Part shown: in pieces, positions 31,829 to 44,462 of the stretch | How positions within the stretch are numbered: position 1 is the first letter of the stretch | Layout of the letters: the number at the start of each line of letters is the position of its first letter | Assembly: GCF_030272615.1 (NCBI RefSeq) | Contig: NC_081414.1 | Location: 239,231,233-239,295,232, forward strand | Direction: 5' to 3' | DNA: 64,000 nt | From: Cryptomeria japonica | Taxonomy: Eukaryota; Streptophyta; Pinopsida; Cupressales; Cupressaceae | Made by a program: the position numbers and the translations under genes | Notes under the pieces: model-generated | What the model saw: only the letters and a program-made list of their open reading frames with translations | What the model was told of the DNA's origin: nothing | Databases searched by the model: none

Positions 31829-32762
31829 GAAAAGTATGATATCACAATAGTGACATCACAATGGTGACATCACAATAGTGACATCACAAATTGGATATCT
31901 GATTTGGTTTGGTATTACCAAACCAAATTCAAATTTCGCCTGACCCAAACAAAAAGTCAAAGAGGATTTTGGCGTGTTTGGGAAGGTTGAAAACGCATTT
32001 TTTTTTCCATTGCCACTTTTTGGCCCCCCATGATCTTGCACATACCCAAATCGCTCTAGTGAAAAAGTAGCTAACACATTGAAGTTTATGCCAGATTTTT
32101 CAGCTATTTTTTTGATAAATATTTGATTTTTAACAAATTTCCAAAGTGGACACATCTTGAAAAACAAAAATTTGAGCGTGATCCCCCCCAAAAATTGTGA
32201 AAACTAATCAAAAACCAATTTTTTTTTTAAAATTGTGTAGAATGGAGTCTAGTTTCTAAAAATGTTATTTGTTTCAAAATTCAATAAACGAGTAAAAATC
32301 TATGCCTAAAATACAACATGTTGGTTTTTGACAAAAAACAGACACACTAACAAAATAAATTAGAGATGAAGACCTTAACAAATGTCATCAAAATTTGAAA
32401 ATAATTATATGGATGGATAGATAAGAGAGCTTGATTATTATGGTGTTTTTTTTTTGTTTGCATTGAAACATGTGCAAACCTGACGAAGAGCACGAACAAA
32501 AAAGTTAGAAAATTTTCAATGTTTGCTAGAAAACACATCTTAGGCTTGAGAAGGGTGTCCAAACCTTTGGGTTGGATGACCAAGCTAAGTCTTAAGTTAT
32601 ATTTTATGTATATATTGGTAGGATGTTTGAGAGTGGTTTCAAATCTCTAGTAGTTATAATGCAGATTCTGGTTTTTAGAGTATTCATATAAATTTTAGGC
32701 TATAAAATTTTTGTAATCAACATGCTCATATCAACATTCTCTCTCTGGTCTCTTCCTTGCAT

Positions 32763-32765
<3 letters not shown>
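31829..32765. other. Right flank of the fold-back region, non-coding
   Basis: 31841-31889 is a 14-bp tandem repeat (ATCACAATAGTGAC, about 3.5 copies). 32006-32055 is the inverted partner of the GTATGTGCA block at 25519. The remainder is AT-rich with no gene. Confidence 0.55.
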
Positions 32766-32829
<64 letters not shown>

Positions 32830-33100
32830 GTCTCTACCTCTCTTGCACTTGGAATTTCTCTCCCTCTAGTCTCTCCCTCAACCCCCACCTTCCTCCCTCT
32901 CTCTCTTTCTCACTCTCTCCTTCTCTTCACCTCTCTATCTTTGGTCTGTTACTCTTTAAATTCCATCCCTTCCTCTCACTTGGGCTCTCTCTCTCTCTCT
33001 AGGATCTCTCACTCTCTTTCCCCAAGAGTCTTCCTCTTCCTCTCTTAGGTATCTCTCCCTCTATTTCTTTCTTTCACTTGGGCTCTCCCTTTCTCTCCAT
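32766..33100 (+). repeat. TC dinucleotide microsatellite and CT-rich tract
   Basis: 32766-32827 is a pure (TC)31 run. It is followed to about 33100 by interrupted CTCTCT blocks. Plus-strand open frames here are Ser/Leu repeats. Confidence 0.95.
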
Positions 33101-36100
33101 ATAATCAATTTGAGATACAAAGATTCCAAATGAATTACAAGGGTTTTGTGATCAATTCTCCCAATATTAGGATATTTTAGAGCTTCTATTAATATTTAAA
33201 GTTACTTTTTTTAATTTTCAATTTATCCTAAACCATTTTGTTAGGTTGTTGAAGGATACGGGTGAACTCACAATAATGGTTCCCTCTTTTTTGCCACTTT
33301 TGACACTGAGATGAACATTTTTAAAATAATCTTCAACTTCTGAGAACTATAACTTTTAAACTATTAAGAATTTGAAGATGATGTAAATTAGTGATTTGTA
33401 GGATTTTGTCTGTAGATTCTATATATATTTTTTGAAGGATTTTTTCAAAATTTTCCATCTCCCTCGAAAAGTAGTTTTTTACAGCAAACTACATTTTTTA
33501 AGAGTGATGTGCCTCCCGAAACACATCTTTTTTTACAAATGATAAAAACTCAATTCTTTCAAATTTTGGTTTGTAACATCAATATGTAGGGTCTGCAGTT
33601 GGTTTCATAGTGATATGTTGTATATTTTTTATTTTATTAAGTTTTGAAGTCTGACTAGTCATAATTCAGACATAGGTTTAAGTTTGAACACATAACTTGT
33701 TCTATATATATCGAAATCCTTTTTTTTTTGTTAGAAAGAAGACATCAATACCCGAGGCATAGATATTTTTCAGAATTTTTTTGAATTAGTTTCCTATTTG
33801 TCCCAATGCGTTGAACAAAGAAGTTCATGTTTAATGAAAAACCAATATTCCATAAAATTAAAAAAATAAGAACATAATAAATTCACAATGTAATAAAATT
33901 ATACTCGTTGGAAAGCTTGCTTCGAGTATTACTATCTTATATTTTTGGGTTATCAAGATTATTTCATTTGTGCCTTTAACCAAAGGTCTGAAGGCAAAAT
34001 TTATCAGAACTCTGAAAAATTTGGGGAGAGACCTCTAACAAGCGAGTTCAAACGAACACTGGTTCGAGCAAACTGTTTGCTCGAACCCCCTAGGCAAAAT
34101 TATGATGTGCACATTCATATAACGGCTGGGTTCGAATGAACTCGACCTTTTGTAACTATTGACGTTTGTTTGAACCCAGACCATACATATGAATTGAAGG
34201 AGGAGTTTGATGGGGAATATGTTACTTGTATTTTTATTAAGATTTTAATTATCTATAAGAGGTCTTAGAGGGGGATTTTGAATTTTCTAAAAATAAAAAT
34301 TAACAAATCAACACCAATAAAATTCATGTTTTTCACTTAACCTAAAATTGTTAAAAAATAATTGAAATTACCTCCTACATGTTGTTAAGGAATTTTTCAT
34401 CTATAATAAATTAATTCAATTCGCTTAGAAATGCATTTGTGATACCTCTCACACACTTTAAGGGCAAACATAAATAAAAGAAGTCACAATTAGCTTTCTT
34501 TATGACATACATAATGTAACTATGTCACAACATTAGCATATTTAGTCTTGGTATTAATCAGTCGCAAGGTTGACACTACTAAATCATAATGTGCTTGTCT
34601 GTTAATTTTTTTTAATGATGGAATCATGTTATTTATAATTTTCATACCACAATATTTTTTGGCCACTATTTGGCACATCACTTTTTTGTATTTACTCTAG
34701 AATACTTAATTAGCCAAAAAAAATAAAAAAAAATTTAGTTTGAAATGTTAGGCATGCTAAAAATCTTTGTAAGATGTGGTAGGATTTCACACACTTATTA
34801 TCAACAATATATTTTTTCAAAATCTTTTTCATTGGTCCAAATATTTCACCCTTTAAAATAAATATGAAGGAGATGAAAAATAAAAACCACCTTCCATATT
34901 AAACCTTAAATTACTTCCAATTCATCAGATGTTCAACTTGCAAATTAATATCATTATCAGCTAAATCATTTATCAATAGTTAAATTAGTTTTACAACTAA
35001 ATAAATATAAGAAAAAATTTACATACATCAAAGGAAATCTATAACACAATTATTTATCCTACAAAAACCTACATTTACAAGAAAACTCTAGCAACAATTC
35101 TAATATATTTTAGAAGTTATAAGAGTAACCTTTCGTACACCAAGTATCATGCTCAACCATGTCATAAGCAAGATACCCAAACACACAATCCATTCCACAA
35201 CCACATTGAAAGAAAATGTTTTCATTCATGATATCAAGTATTGACTAGTAACACCAATAATTTTTTCAATGGCTAGTTAGACAATTTCCCTAGATTTGGT
35301 TATTATTAGGGTTTTTACCAATTTACCTAAATTGATTTAAAAAAATTCCAATAAAAATAGTTTCAAGTTGGAAATTTTATTTCTTTCATATAAATGCACC
35401 ATGTTTTCATATATAAAAATGGTTTATATTCTCCTTAGTTTATATCATGGGTTATTTTTATCTTCTAAAATTGTCTTAATTAAATATATTTATTATAGGT
35501 TATATACTAATAGAATAATTGGACATTGGATAAAAATACTAATATTATATTAATTGAAAATTTAAGTCACTAAACTATAAAATAAACAGGTATAAAGAAA
35601 AAAAAATTCTACAGTTGCTCAAAATTTAATATTATGCTTCGTTGTGAATTCACTAGGGCTTCTATAAAACTTTTAAGAGGTCATTTCTTAAAAGTATGCT
35701 TTAAACAATGTCATGTCTATTGCTTTTCTTAAGAAAAAAATAATCCAATAAACTCATATAATAAGTTGCATTAATAAAATATTGAAGTTAAAATATAATA
35801 GTAAAATAACAAACACTCAATACATAAGATTTCACTTGTGAAAATCTTTTAAGGGAAAAAACTAGCATAACAACTTTTCCTTATTGCATTAACCTTGATA
35901 GCTTATAATTATGCAATAATGTACTTTGAAGTTCTATGCTATCCTAATGTATGTGTGAGAATATACAAATGCATCAATAAGTATCTATTTAAGTAGTTTT
36001 ACAATACCATGGGCTTAGAGCACAATGATAATGGTCCCCTAATTTATTTTCTAGATGTTTTTTCTTATTCCACATGTGTACATTCTAAATGAATGTAAAT

Positions 36101-36789
36101 CATGAAAAGTATACAATAAAATTGGAATATAGCAAGCTAATACAAACCTCCACCCTCTCTAGGATAAATTAATATTTGTTACACTAACCCACTAGTATAA
36201 TATATGAACAAAGAGACTACACATGTTCTGAACACTCTTGTTGACCATTCGTTGATCACCATTAGCTCTTTGATGATATAAAGGGTATTAAAACATTGTA
36301 TTAACCTACCGGTTTAGTACACAAGAAGAACAAAGCTCCCACTACCCCAAACAAGTAAGCAATGGTTGCATGAGCTACTATGACCAAAGAGACCCCTTGC
36401 ATCAATCTTTTATGATTTATAAGATTCATTTAATGAATGTAAAGAGTTTGGGGCACAATTAGAAACCCAAAAGTTCAAGACATGAAGAGAAAGCAATTCA
36501 AATCCATATCCTACCTTATGAGGAGTCATCATTTTCTATAAAGAAGAGATTGCGCTTTTGCCACACCCATGATAGATTCATCACTTAATCAATCTTCTTG
36601 AACCTACCTCTTCTAAGAACCATAAAATTCGCATACAAACTTAAGATCAAATATATATTTTTAAATGACAAAACTTCTCAAAACAAATCCATATATATAT
36701 TTAAATATATTTCACTTTTTGATACCATATAATTATTATTCAAACATGAAAGTAACAATAATTTAAACATGAAATCATTACTAAAACAT
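33101..36789. other. AT-rich non-coding stretch
   Basis: About 3.7 kb with no credible frame on either strand. The only structure noted is the 27-bp palindrome at 34061-34087, within a patch of GTTCGA/TCGAAC words (34044-34150). Confidence 0.55.
34061..34087. repeat. Perfect 13-bp inverted repeat with a 1-nt spacer
   Basis: GGTTCGAGCAAAC, a single T, then its exact reverse complement. GCGAGTTCAAACGAAC just left and GTTCGAATGAACTCG just right form a second, looser inverted pair around it. Confidence 0.9.
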
Positions 36790-37110
36790 CAATCCTAAAC
36801 CTTCTCTTACATATGTGAACACGGATTCTATATATGATAACCATATTTCATACCAATTCAATACTTCAATCATAACATAATAGACCCCCTAAAGTACAAT
36901 CCCAAACCTTCTCTTACATATGTGAACACGGATTCTATATATGATAACCATATTTCATACCAATTCAATACTTCAATCATAACATAATAGACCCCCAAAA
37001 GTACAATCCCAAACCTTCTCTTACATATGTGAACACGGATTCTATATATGATAACCATATTTCATACCGATTCAATACTTCAATCATAACATAATAGACC
37101 CCTAAAAGTA
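36790..37110. repeat. Minisatellite, three copies of a 107-bp unit
   Basis: CTTCTCTTACATATGTGAAC starts at 36801, 36908 and 37015. The copies differ at only a few positions, such as CCCCTAAAG, CCCCAAAAG and CCCTAAAAG. The near identity suggests recent expansion. Confidence 0.95.
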
Positions 37111-37995
37111 TTCTTTAAAACCAAATTATACAAAATCAAATGCCGTACGTAGCTGTACACAAATTTCAAAAGTCTACAACTACTAGACAGTGAATTGTGC
37201 ATCGTAAACAAATATTTCAAAACAAAGAACAGAAAGAAATCTACGAGAGAATCCACAACAGATTTCTCATTCTAGAGTCCAAAATCTAACTACCAAGCAT
37301 TTCACACAGTTAGAGCTCTCACATCGACTACCCACCATTAACAAAACGATTTTAAGCTTTCAATCACTCGATTGATTCATCAACCAAACTCAGTATATTC
37401 CTCCAAACCTAATTTACATTGATCTTCAGATCTACTTATTTTGCTACACAACGTCAGAAACAAATTGCAGTGGGACCCTTGCCTAAAAGAGAAGATCTCA
37501 GATCTCAACCCACTTTTATGAAAAGATAACTTTTCACAGTGAAATGTAGAACAACCCAAATACCAAACATGGAGGATATGGATTTGTATTCTGATTAAAG
37601 TATACATTTTATAGAACTTTCATAAACAATACTGCTTTAATCTGCAGGTAAATAGATTTCAGAGTCCAACCGGGCTTTGTTTTCGCCCAGAGACTTCACT
37701 ATCACTACCTAAATTTGTTCTTGCATACGTAACACAGATTCTTCACAATTCAACTACTCTGAGAAGCCAATGAATCAGGAATCAAGAACCAATAATTGGG
37801 CCAATCTTAAAAAGAACAAGAGACAAATTTCTGATCCATGTATCCTAAGTCAACTATGTACATCTACCTAAAACAACTCCTAAAAAAAAAAGTTGGGATT
37901 CTGCCTATCATTGTACGTGCCCTCTACTTTTATAGATCCATACAGGTAGTTTGTGTACACGAAATAATTGCAGAGAGTTTTGGTTGTTTTGAATT
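37111..37995. other. Downstream flank of the dioxygenase gene
   Basis: No further gene. The part next to 37996 is probably the 3' untranslated region of the minus-strand gene. Confidence 0.5.
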
Positions 37996-39652
37996 CTATT
38001 TGCAGATAGCTACTAGAACACGTCGAGGACCCTTGGATGGCCTTCTTGCATGCATCACGGCCAAGTTGTCAATTAGCAGCACATCGCCTGCTTCCCACTT
38101 GACGTCTACGCTTTCCTCGTCCATTATTCTCCCACTCTCCTCCATTACTCTCTCTGGAATGTCACTTCCATCTCCACATATCAGTCTGTTCAAGCTTGCC
38201 TCATTCTTTCCATAAGTAGCAGCAGGAATATAGTTAAACCACACTTTTCGATCTCCATAGCCTTGGAAACTTCTGGTAGCAGGAATTGGCCCTGCAATGA
38301 TGTTAGCGCTTCCATCTTCCATCCATTGTAGTTTCCCACCTCCATCTTCCACCCTGTAGATTTACAACCATTAGTTACTTCTGAATTCTTGCAAGACTCA
38401 ATATTAAAAAGACATCAGATTTCCACAATGTTTCGCACCGTTTTAGATCACATTCTTATAATCTTTCTAAATTCGACTGTATAAGATTTATTTCTCATCA
38501 CACTTCATGATCTCTTATCTAAATTCTTATAAGATTTAATACTAAAGATATCAGATTTCTACAGTCTACAATCTATAATGACTAGTTAGCTGATTTTTAA
38601 ATTTAATTGTGTAAAATTTATTTTACATCAATATTTTGAATCACACTTCATGACCTACCATCTGAATTCGGAAAAAACTTAATATTAAAAATGTCAGAAT
38701 GCAAAAGAATCTTTCTATTATGCTAATTGTCATCCTAATTGTTATTTCTAATTATTAGAAGATTTTAATTAGATAGATAGTAATTCAGATGAAAAGTAAG
38801 AGTAACATACTTTCTTTGAGCTTCTTTGGGATTATCCGTCTGCAAATGGGACTGCCAACTCTTGCCAAGAAAATACCCAAGATTGTCGTTCTTCGGCAAG
38901 AGAGTGTGAGTAAATATTCCATTTGTATCCAGTTGCTGAACAACCTCCGGGAAGTTGTGTTCCATGTGGGCGGCCACTCGGTGGCTCTGCACAATTGCCG
39001 TTTCGCCGCCCTCTGGTGGCGCAACCTCGCAGTAAAAGATGATCTTGGAGGGAAATTCTTTTGTCTGCAACCAAACATAGAGCATAAACTTGGGTTCATT
39101 CTAACGAAAACAGAATGAAAATATAAAGAATTTATCTAATTTTTCTTCTAATTTATATGGTATCAGAGGCTATATTGTGTCAAAGTCACAAGTCGTCACG
39201 TTAAAAAGTTTTTCTGATATACTATAGCATATAGAGACTATTTTTTTTTTTGCGATTTAAAAAAAAACATAAAAAATTAATTTGAGATGAATTACCAGGG
39301 CCATCTCATGGTGGAAGAAGATGTGTTGATGGAGAGGAGCTTCATTAGCAGACCAAACTCTACCAACGATATTCTTTCTTGGAGCAGGGCCTTTGTAGGG
39401 CTGCTCTTCCCATCCAAGAGCTTCCACAAAGCTATTGAAATCTTCTGCTGACTTTAAACCAAAACCTCTGAAGAGAATAGCTCCACACTCATGCAGTTCT
39501 TGTTCTATCCATGCTCTGTTCTCTTCTACTGCCATGGAAGCTGCAGCAAAGTCTTCTTTGTGAGAATTATGAGCAGGAACAAGAACTTTGGGAAACAAGT
39601 GACCATCTTGGAACTTTTGCTCCCCAACCCTACCCTCCAAAAAATTCGTCAT
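37996..39652 (-). CDS. TauD/clavaminate-synthase-like Fe(II)/2-oxoglutarate dioxygenase, three exons
   Basis: Exons on the minus strand are 39296-39652 (119 codons), 38811-39064 and 37996-38353, joined by GT-AG introns of 231 and 457 bp. The product is 322 residues, close to the Arabidopsis homologue At3g21360 (about 330). It starts MTNFLEGRVGEQKF. GAILFRGFGL is the N-terminal fold marker, and FFHHEM (residues 112-117) gives the HxE iron-binding pair (His114, Glu116). Exon 2 has FPSKIIFYCEVAPPEGGETA, and exon 3 ends LIDNLAVMHARRP with the distal iron His305 and Arg314/315 for 2-oxoglutarate. All expected ligands are present and the frame is intact, so the gene is probably functional. It would use O2 and 2-oxoglutarate to oxidise an unknown small substrate. 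A paralogue starts at 63755 on the opposite strand. Confidence 0.95.
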
Positions 39653-39730
39653 CTTTCTTAATCAAAATCTCACAATTCAATTCAAGGCGAAGAAGAAGAA
39701 GCCACAAGTACATCTTTTCCCATCTGAGAT

Positions 39731-39740
39731 GGCTTTTATA
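39731..39740 (-). promoter_or_regulatory. TATA box of the dioxygenase gene
   Basis: TATAAAAGCC on the minus strand, about 80-90 bp upstream of the start codon at 39652. This is a canonical spacing that leaves a 5' leader of about 50 nt. It supports the chosen start. Confidence 0.75.
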
Positions 39741-41405
39741 GAGCAGGTGAATGCATTGAGTTGGGCAGGTCAAAGAATATACAGTAATTCATGACAATGA
39801 GTGGTCGGTTACCTGTGTGGAATTTTTCTTCGATTCGTGTTTGAATTCTGATCAGTGATTACTTCTATGTCTGAAGAACCCATCAAAACATTTCTGTTAT
39901 GCCTGTTTCGATTCTTAGGGCTGCTGGACTTTTATCACAAAATCCCGCCTTCTATTGCACGACATTTCAACGTGTGATCCTCACACGGAACAAACTGTTC
40001 CTGTTCACATTGGGTGGTGGGGAAACATAGTCAGTTTGACCAAGTAAATCAGAAAGATAATTAATAAACATGTTGTATAAAGAATTTTACATGCAGAGTC
40101 AAATTGACTTTAAACTAATTGTATGGAGAAGAGTTGTTATTAAATAATGCCATAGAAATTAGGCTTTCTGTTTGTCTTACAGATACCAAACACCAATGGA
40201 TAACCAGGTATATGGGTGTGGTCCTTTTCAGCCGAGACAACTTCCACAATCTGTGGTTTAAATGGAATTTTAATTTGTTTAAGAGTCTGGTTAATCGAAC
40301 GTGTTCAACAGTGGAATGAAAGTAAAAGGACGGGATATTAAAAATAATGGAAGACAAAGACTTTGGTTCCCTGTATAGGTGACCGACTACATCATAGGAA
40401 CAATAATTTCTCCTAACACGTCGATCAAGGTTATGTTCAATTTGATTATGATCATCGTGAAATTTATGCCCTTTTGAATAATTGGATGAGCTCTGCAACC
40501 AGCGTTATTCTTTCCCATGCCATTTTGAATAATTGGATGAGCTCTGCAACCAGCGTTTTTCTTTCCCATGCCATTTGAAACAAATGGAACAAGGATCACG
40601 AGAAACAACTCTCTTTTCTTAAAACTACCTGATTGGAGGAGCTCTGCAATCAGTTTGATTCTTTCCCATGCCATTTAGAAAATATAAAACAAGGATCACG
40701 AGATTACAAGTAGCAACAAACATCTTTCTTTTAAAATAAAGTAAGTTGTTTTTCTAATAGTACAATATTTAAAAAAGGATGGCCAGTAAAATAGTATATT
40801 GGCAAGGATCATGTAAGACCAACTTCGTATTAAAAATAACAGTTCAAAGGGACCACTCTAAACATAAGATTACAAAAATTGAGTAGGTAAAGTAACAGTA
40901 GTAGGAGGGGCCTTTCCTAATTATTCTATTAAAATTACTTGTAAGAGAGGGATCTCTATCATCATTTTTTTTCTAAAGGTAGGTTTATCATCAATTAACT
41001 CTAGTTAGTGAGAGCACCCTGATTTTCAAGAGTGCCTTTTGAAGGTTGAGTAGAAACTACAGAAATGATAAGATCTAGTTGAGGAAACTAGCTAGAGTCT
41101 AGTTAACCAAGAGCACCATACACATGAGAAGAGGTGGAAAGTACCAGTGAGGGCCGAGACCAACTATGATAAGCATTATCTCTAATTCCCAGGGGTTGAG
41201 AACCACAAGATTGGGAATTTCAATCTCTTCTAAAATATTGGTTACAACCTCATTAACACCCTCAAGAAGGAGAAGAGGAGGGATGAAGGAATGATAATAG
41301 TGCATAAAGGATTACCCCAATGATCCAAATGTTCTTTCATATGTATTACTTCAAGTGTAACTTTGCTAGTTCACACTAAAATATACATAAGTACACTAGA
41401 GAAAA
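39741..41405. other. Upstream flank and non-coding stretch
   Basis: No credible gene. Includes the 51-bp repeat at 40472-40577. The right end (41040-41370) may already belong to the LINE remnant next to it. Confidence 0.5.
40472..40577. repeat. 51-bp tandem repeat, two close copies plus a diverged third
   Basis: TTTTGAATAATTGGATGAGC followed by TCTGCAACCAGCG and TTTCCCATGCCA starts at 40472 and 40523. A diverged copy (GATTGGAGGAGCTCTGCAAT) lies at about 40631-40676. Confidence 0.85.
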
Positions 41406-42035
41406 TCACGTTTTTAGTATACACATAGAAATAAATATTAATTGAACATCGTAAAAATGAACTATATTTCTATTTTTCCAAATACTAATGAAACTTTTCA
41501 TGCTGAAAGCATATAAAATTTGTATATACTTGAAAGGGAGACAAGGTGAGTCCACTAACAGAACCATATGCCATGAAAAACGAGTAGGCATGAAAAGCTT
41601 AAATAAATCATGAATCCAATTCCAAGCTTCATGAACTTTGGTAAAAAACTACTAAAGATGCTTGAGAGTGTCAAACTATCCACAAAATAGACAAATGGAG
41701 ATGAAGAATCCATAAATGTGTAATAATTTATCAATATTTAAATAATAGGATTTGAAGGTTCCAAACAAGGGGAATAATATTTAACACGAGTGGTATCCAA
41801 CACTTTTAGAATTAATCTAGTGTTTACTAGGTGAAGAATGAGGTTTAGTAATCCAGTAGTAGTTGTTTTTCTCAATCCTAGCAATAATGGCTTGCTAGAG
41901 GGCAATAGTAAAATCTTGAAAATTAAAGGGAATCAAATATAAAGAAAAAAACACTTCCCCATGATTGATCCATTTCTATTGAAATTTATCTAACTAGCAT
42001 CTCTTAGGAAGAAAAGACTTATGGTATTGAGTCTT
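41406..42035 (-). pseudogene. Decayed LINE ORF2 fragment (zf-RVT region)
   Basis: On the minus strand several frame pieces resemble the C-terminal part of plant LINE ORF2: VFFSLYLIPFNFQDFTIAL, IEKNNYYWITKPHSSPS, a zinc-binding-like stretch ending in CG.FDTLKHL, then KVHEAWNWIHDLFKLFMPTR and YAFSMKSFISIWKNRNIVHF. The last block corresponds to the region where LINE proteins carry a W.IWK.RN motif. Stops and frame changes are frequent. The right end is cut by the Copia LTR at 42036. Confidence 0.5.
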
Positions 42036-42547
42036 TGTTAGAAATTAGGATCTTAGGATACCTATCATTATAAAACAAGATAAAACAAAAAGATGAGAAT
42101 CATACAACCATAAATTTACATATTACACAAGATATACATGGGGAGAACCCTTTTGGGTAGAGAACCCCATAAAGCATCATTTTATTAAAACACTTACCAA
42201 ATTTATAGTCTAAATAATAATATAGGCTTGAACCTAGGGATACTCCTCCACATACTTCCACGTGGCCAATAATACCTCTTGTGTATAGTGATATAACTCA
42301 CTATAAATCTCCAAATTTACCACTCTCTCAAATGAGAGAGAACCTCCTTAAATATAGGAGGAAGGATGATGTCACTAGTCACAGCTTTTTAATAACCACC
42401 ATTCATAAATAATTAATAATCTAATAGTTATTAGATTTAATTATTTCAAATAGGATATGCTTAATAAACCATATAATATATGGTTTTATAACCATATATT
42501 AGAACAATATATAAGGGTATGACCCCTAATAAGATTATGTTCTAACA
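42036..42547 (-). repeat. Copia-type LTR (512 bp), 3' LTR by its polypurine tract
   Basis: On the plus strand it begins TGTTAGAAATTAGG and ends TTATGTTCTAACA, so the ends form an inverted TGTTAGAA/TTCTAACA. On the minus strand it starts directly after a polypurine tract. A TATATTTAAGG box lies inside (minus strand, about 42346-42356). No second copy was found in the window. Confidence 0.8.
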
Positions 42548-42560
42548 CTCTCCCTTAATG
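42548..42560 (-). other. Polypurine tract next to the Copia LTR
   Basis: CATTAAGGGAGAG on the minus strand directly before TGTTAGAACATAA. This makes the LTR the 3' one and places the element interior to the right. Confidence 0.75.
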
Positions 42561-44452
42561 TAATAGGGAGCATCACATGTTAGTTTCCATAAAAAAAAAA
42601 TGAAGTGACAACTCAATAAAGTAGGTCTTCTATGATAATAATAAACAAGCACACAAATATATGCCAACATGAAGATCATGCATCCCAAGCTACATGAAAG
42701 TTATATTGTCAAAATTTATAATCCTTGTGTTTTAAAAATAATGCTATGAGGTATTATAAAAAATATATTGAAGTTGTAGTCTCCTCAAATTAGCCTTTCT
42801 ATAGGCTCATTACATACTACCCGTAGGTCTTACTACAATGCTTTTACAAGTAGAATATTTACAAGGAAAATAATTTATAATATGCCCATAGGACTTAAAA
42901 ATTCCCAAAGGATTTACTAGTCCCTAATGGTCTTATGGTATGCCTATTACTTGCCTATGCCAAAAGGACTTACATTAAAAATGCCTAAAGGACTTACTAG
43001 TGCCTAAATATCTAATGGTGTGACTATTAGTACTTGCCTATGCTAGAAGGACTTACTAATACCTAAAGATCTTATGGTATGCCTATATTAGGACTTGCCT
43101 ATGCCATAAGGAATTACATTTTGGATTTAGCCACTAGGTGGTGACATTGACATGCACTCTCCCCCTCAATAGCATTACCTAAAGCCAAGCATTGATTTGT
43201 ATTTGGAGCATATAATGCCTAAAAGCCTTATGCATGTTAGGTTTTGCATCTAGGATTTAGCCACTAGGTGGTATCACGTACATTCCCCCTAACTGACATC
43301 ACCAAAAAAATAATCATTGCATTGAGATTTTAATAAGTGATGGCTAAAACTCCAATATATAGCATGTGCCCATGATCTTCAATGTGCTTTTATGATAGAA
43401 CTGGAGAGAAATTTATGATGGAATAGTTTCTTTAGTAAGGTGCCCATTATCTTCAACATGTTTTTCTCTCTTTAGAAATGATATTCTTTGAAAAGAGTAA
43501 AATAAATTCAAAGCCATATTGATTCTTCAAGAGCTACTTTCATATTTCACCCTTTCAATTCAAAGACACTTAGACAATTGCCTTTTTATTAGAGTATTGC
43601 ACCATTCATTTAATAACACCTACACCATATGTTTTGAAAGAATAATCTAAAATAGAATCACCAATATAGCTATCAATAACATAGTAATCAATTAAACTTG
43701 ATTCTTGGTGCAGAGAAAAACATAATATTATGAATTTTTCATTTGCCAAACATCATATAGTATTCCTCATAAAAGTAGCAAGGAGATTAATGTATATTTA
43801 AACTTAAATAATTAATTGTCTTGTTTAAAAGAAAAGTAGACATCCTACTACATATAGTAATGATCCATAAAAAAATCAAGCAACGAGATAGCTATCCTTT
43901 CTAGGTTTTCTCCCTAGATATTTTATAAGGGCGATAGCCACCCATATGATCAATAGAAGTTGTTTTATTTTTCTATAATAGTATGCTTAAAAAATGGATC
44001 AAACAAAAAATAGAACAACAAATCTCTTTGATCTCCAAAGAGATACTAATGAGCAATTTACCAATTTTGAATTTACTTATGCATATTTACTAGCCTGTAC
44101 ATTCCATAAATAAATAATTCATCCTCTATTTATGGATAGATAGACTATTTCCTATTTATTATTGTGTTGGTTTGATATTAAAGATTTTTTTTATCAAATT
44201 CACTATAACTAAGAATGTTCTCACTACAATATAAGGCATATCCTTCATCAAATGCCCCTAAAAATTATTTAGAGATAAACTATGATGTTCCTTCCCTTTG
44301 CCCCAAATAGTGCACTTATGAGTCTTTTGTAATGCAACTTAGAACAATATTATACCAATTAATTCAAGGAAAGACAACTTCAAAATAGGAATTGAGACTA
44401 GATGCACTAAATTTATTAAAAAAATATACATATCAACACGATTAGTTATGAG
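42561..44452. other. Interior of the truncated Copia element, no coding recognised
   Basis: 42880-43130 holds degenerate repeats of GCCTAAAGGACTTACTAGTG and GTCTTATGGTATGCCTAT. GGATTTAGCCACTAGGTGGT occurs at about 43125 and 43254. I found no reverse transcriptase or integrase motif on either strand, so the coding part has been lost or has decayed beyond recognition. Confidence 0.5.
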
Positions 44453-44462
44453 GTGCTTGCTT
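44453..44462. repeat. 10-bp target duplication GTGCTTGCTT, left copy
   Basis: GTGCTTGCTT recurs at 44831-44840, immediately right of the 368-bp insert at 44463-44830. The length is typical of LINE-driven insertions. Confidence 0.8.

Noticed and set aside
32722-33048. 108-codon plus-strand Ser/Leu-rich frame
   Set aside because: Translation of the TC microsatellite and adjoining CT-rich tract.
38789-39118. 109-codon plus-strand frame over the dioxygenase gene
   Set aside because: Antisense shadow of exon 2 and its borders. The minus-strand frame has the conserved residues and splice sites.
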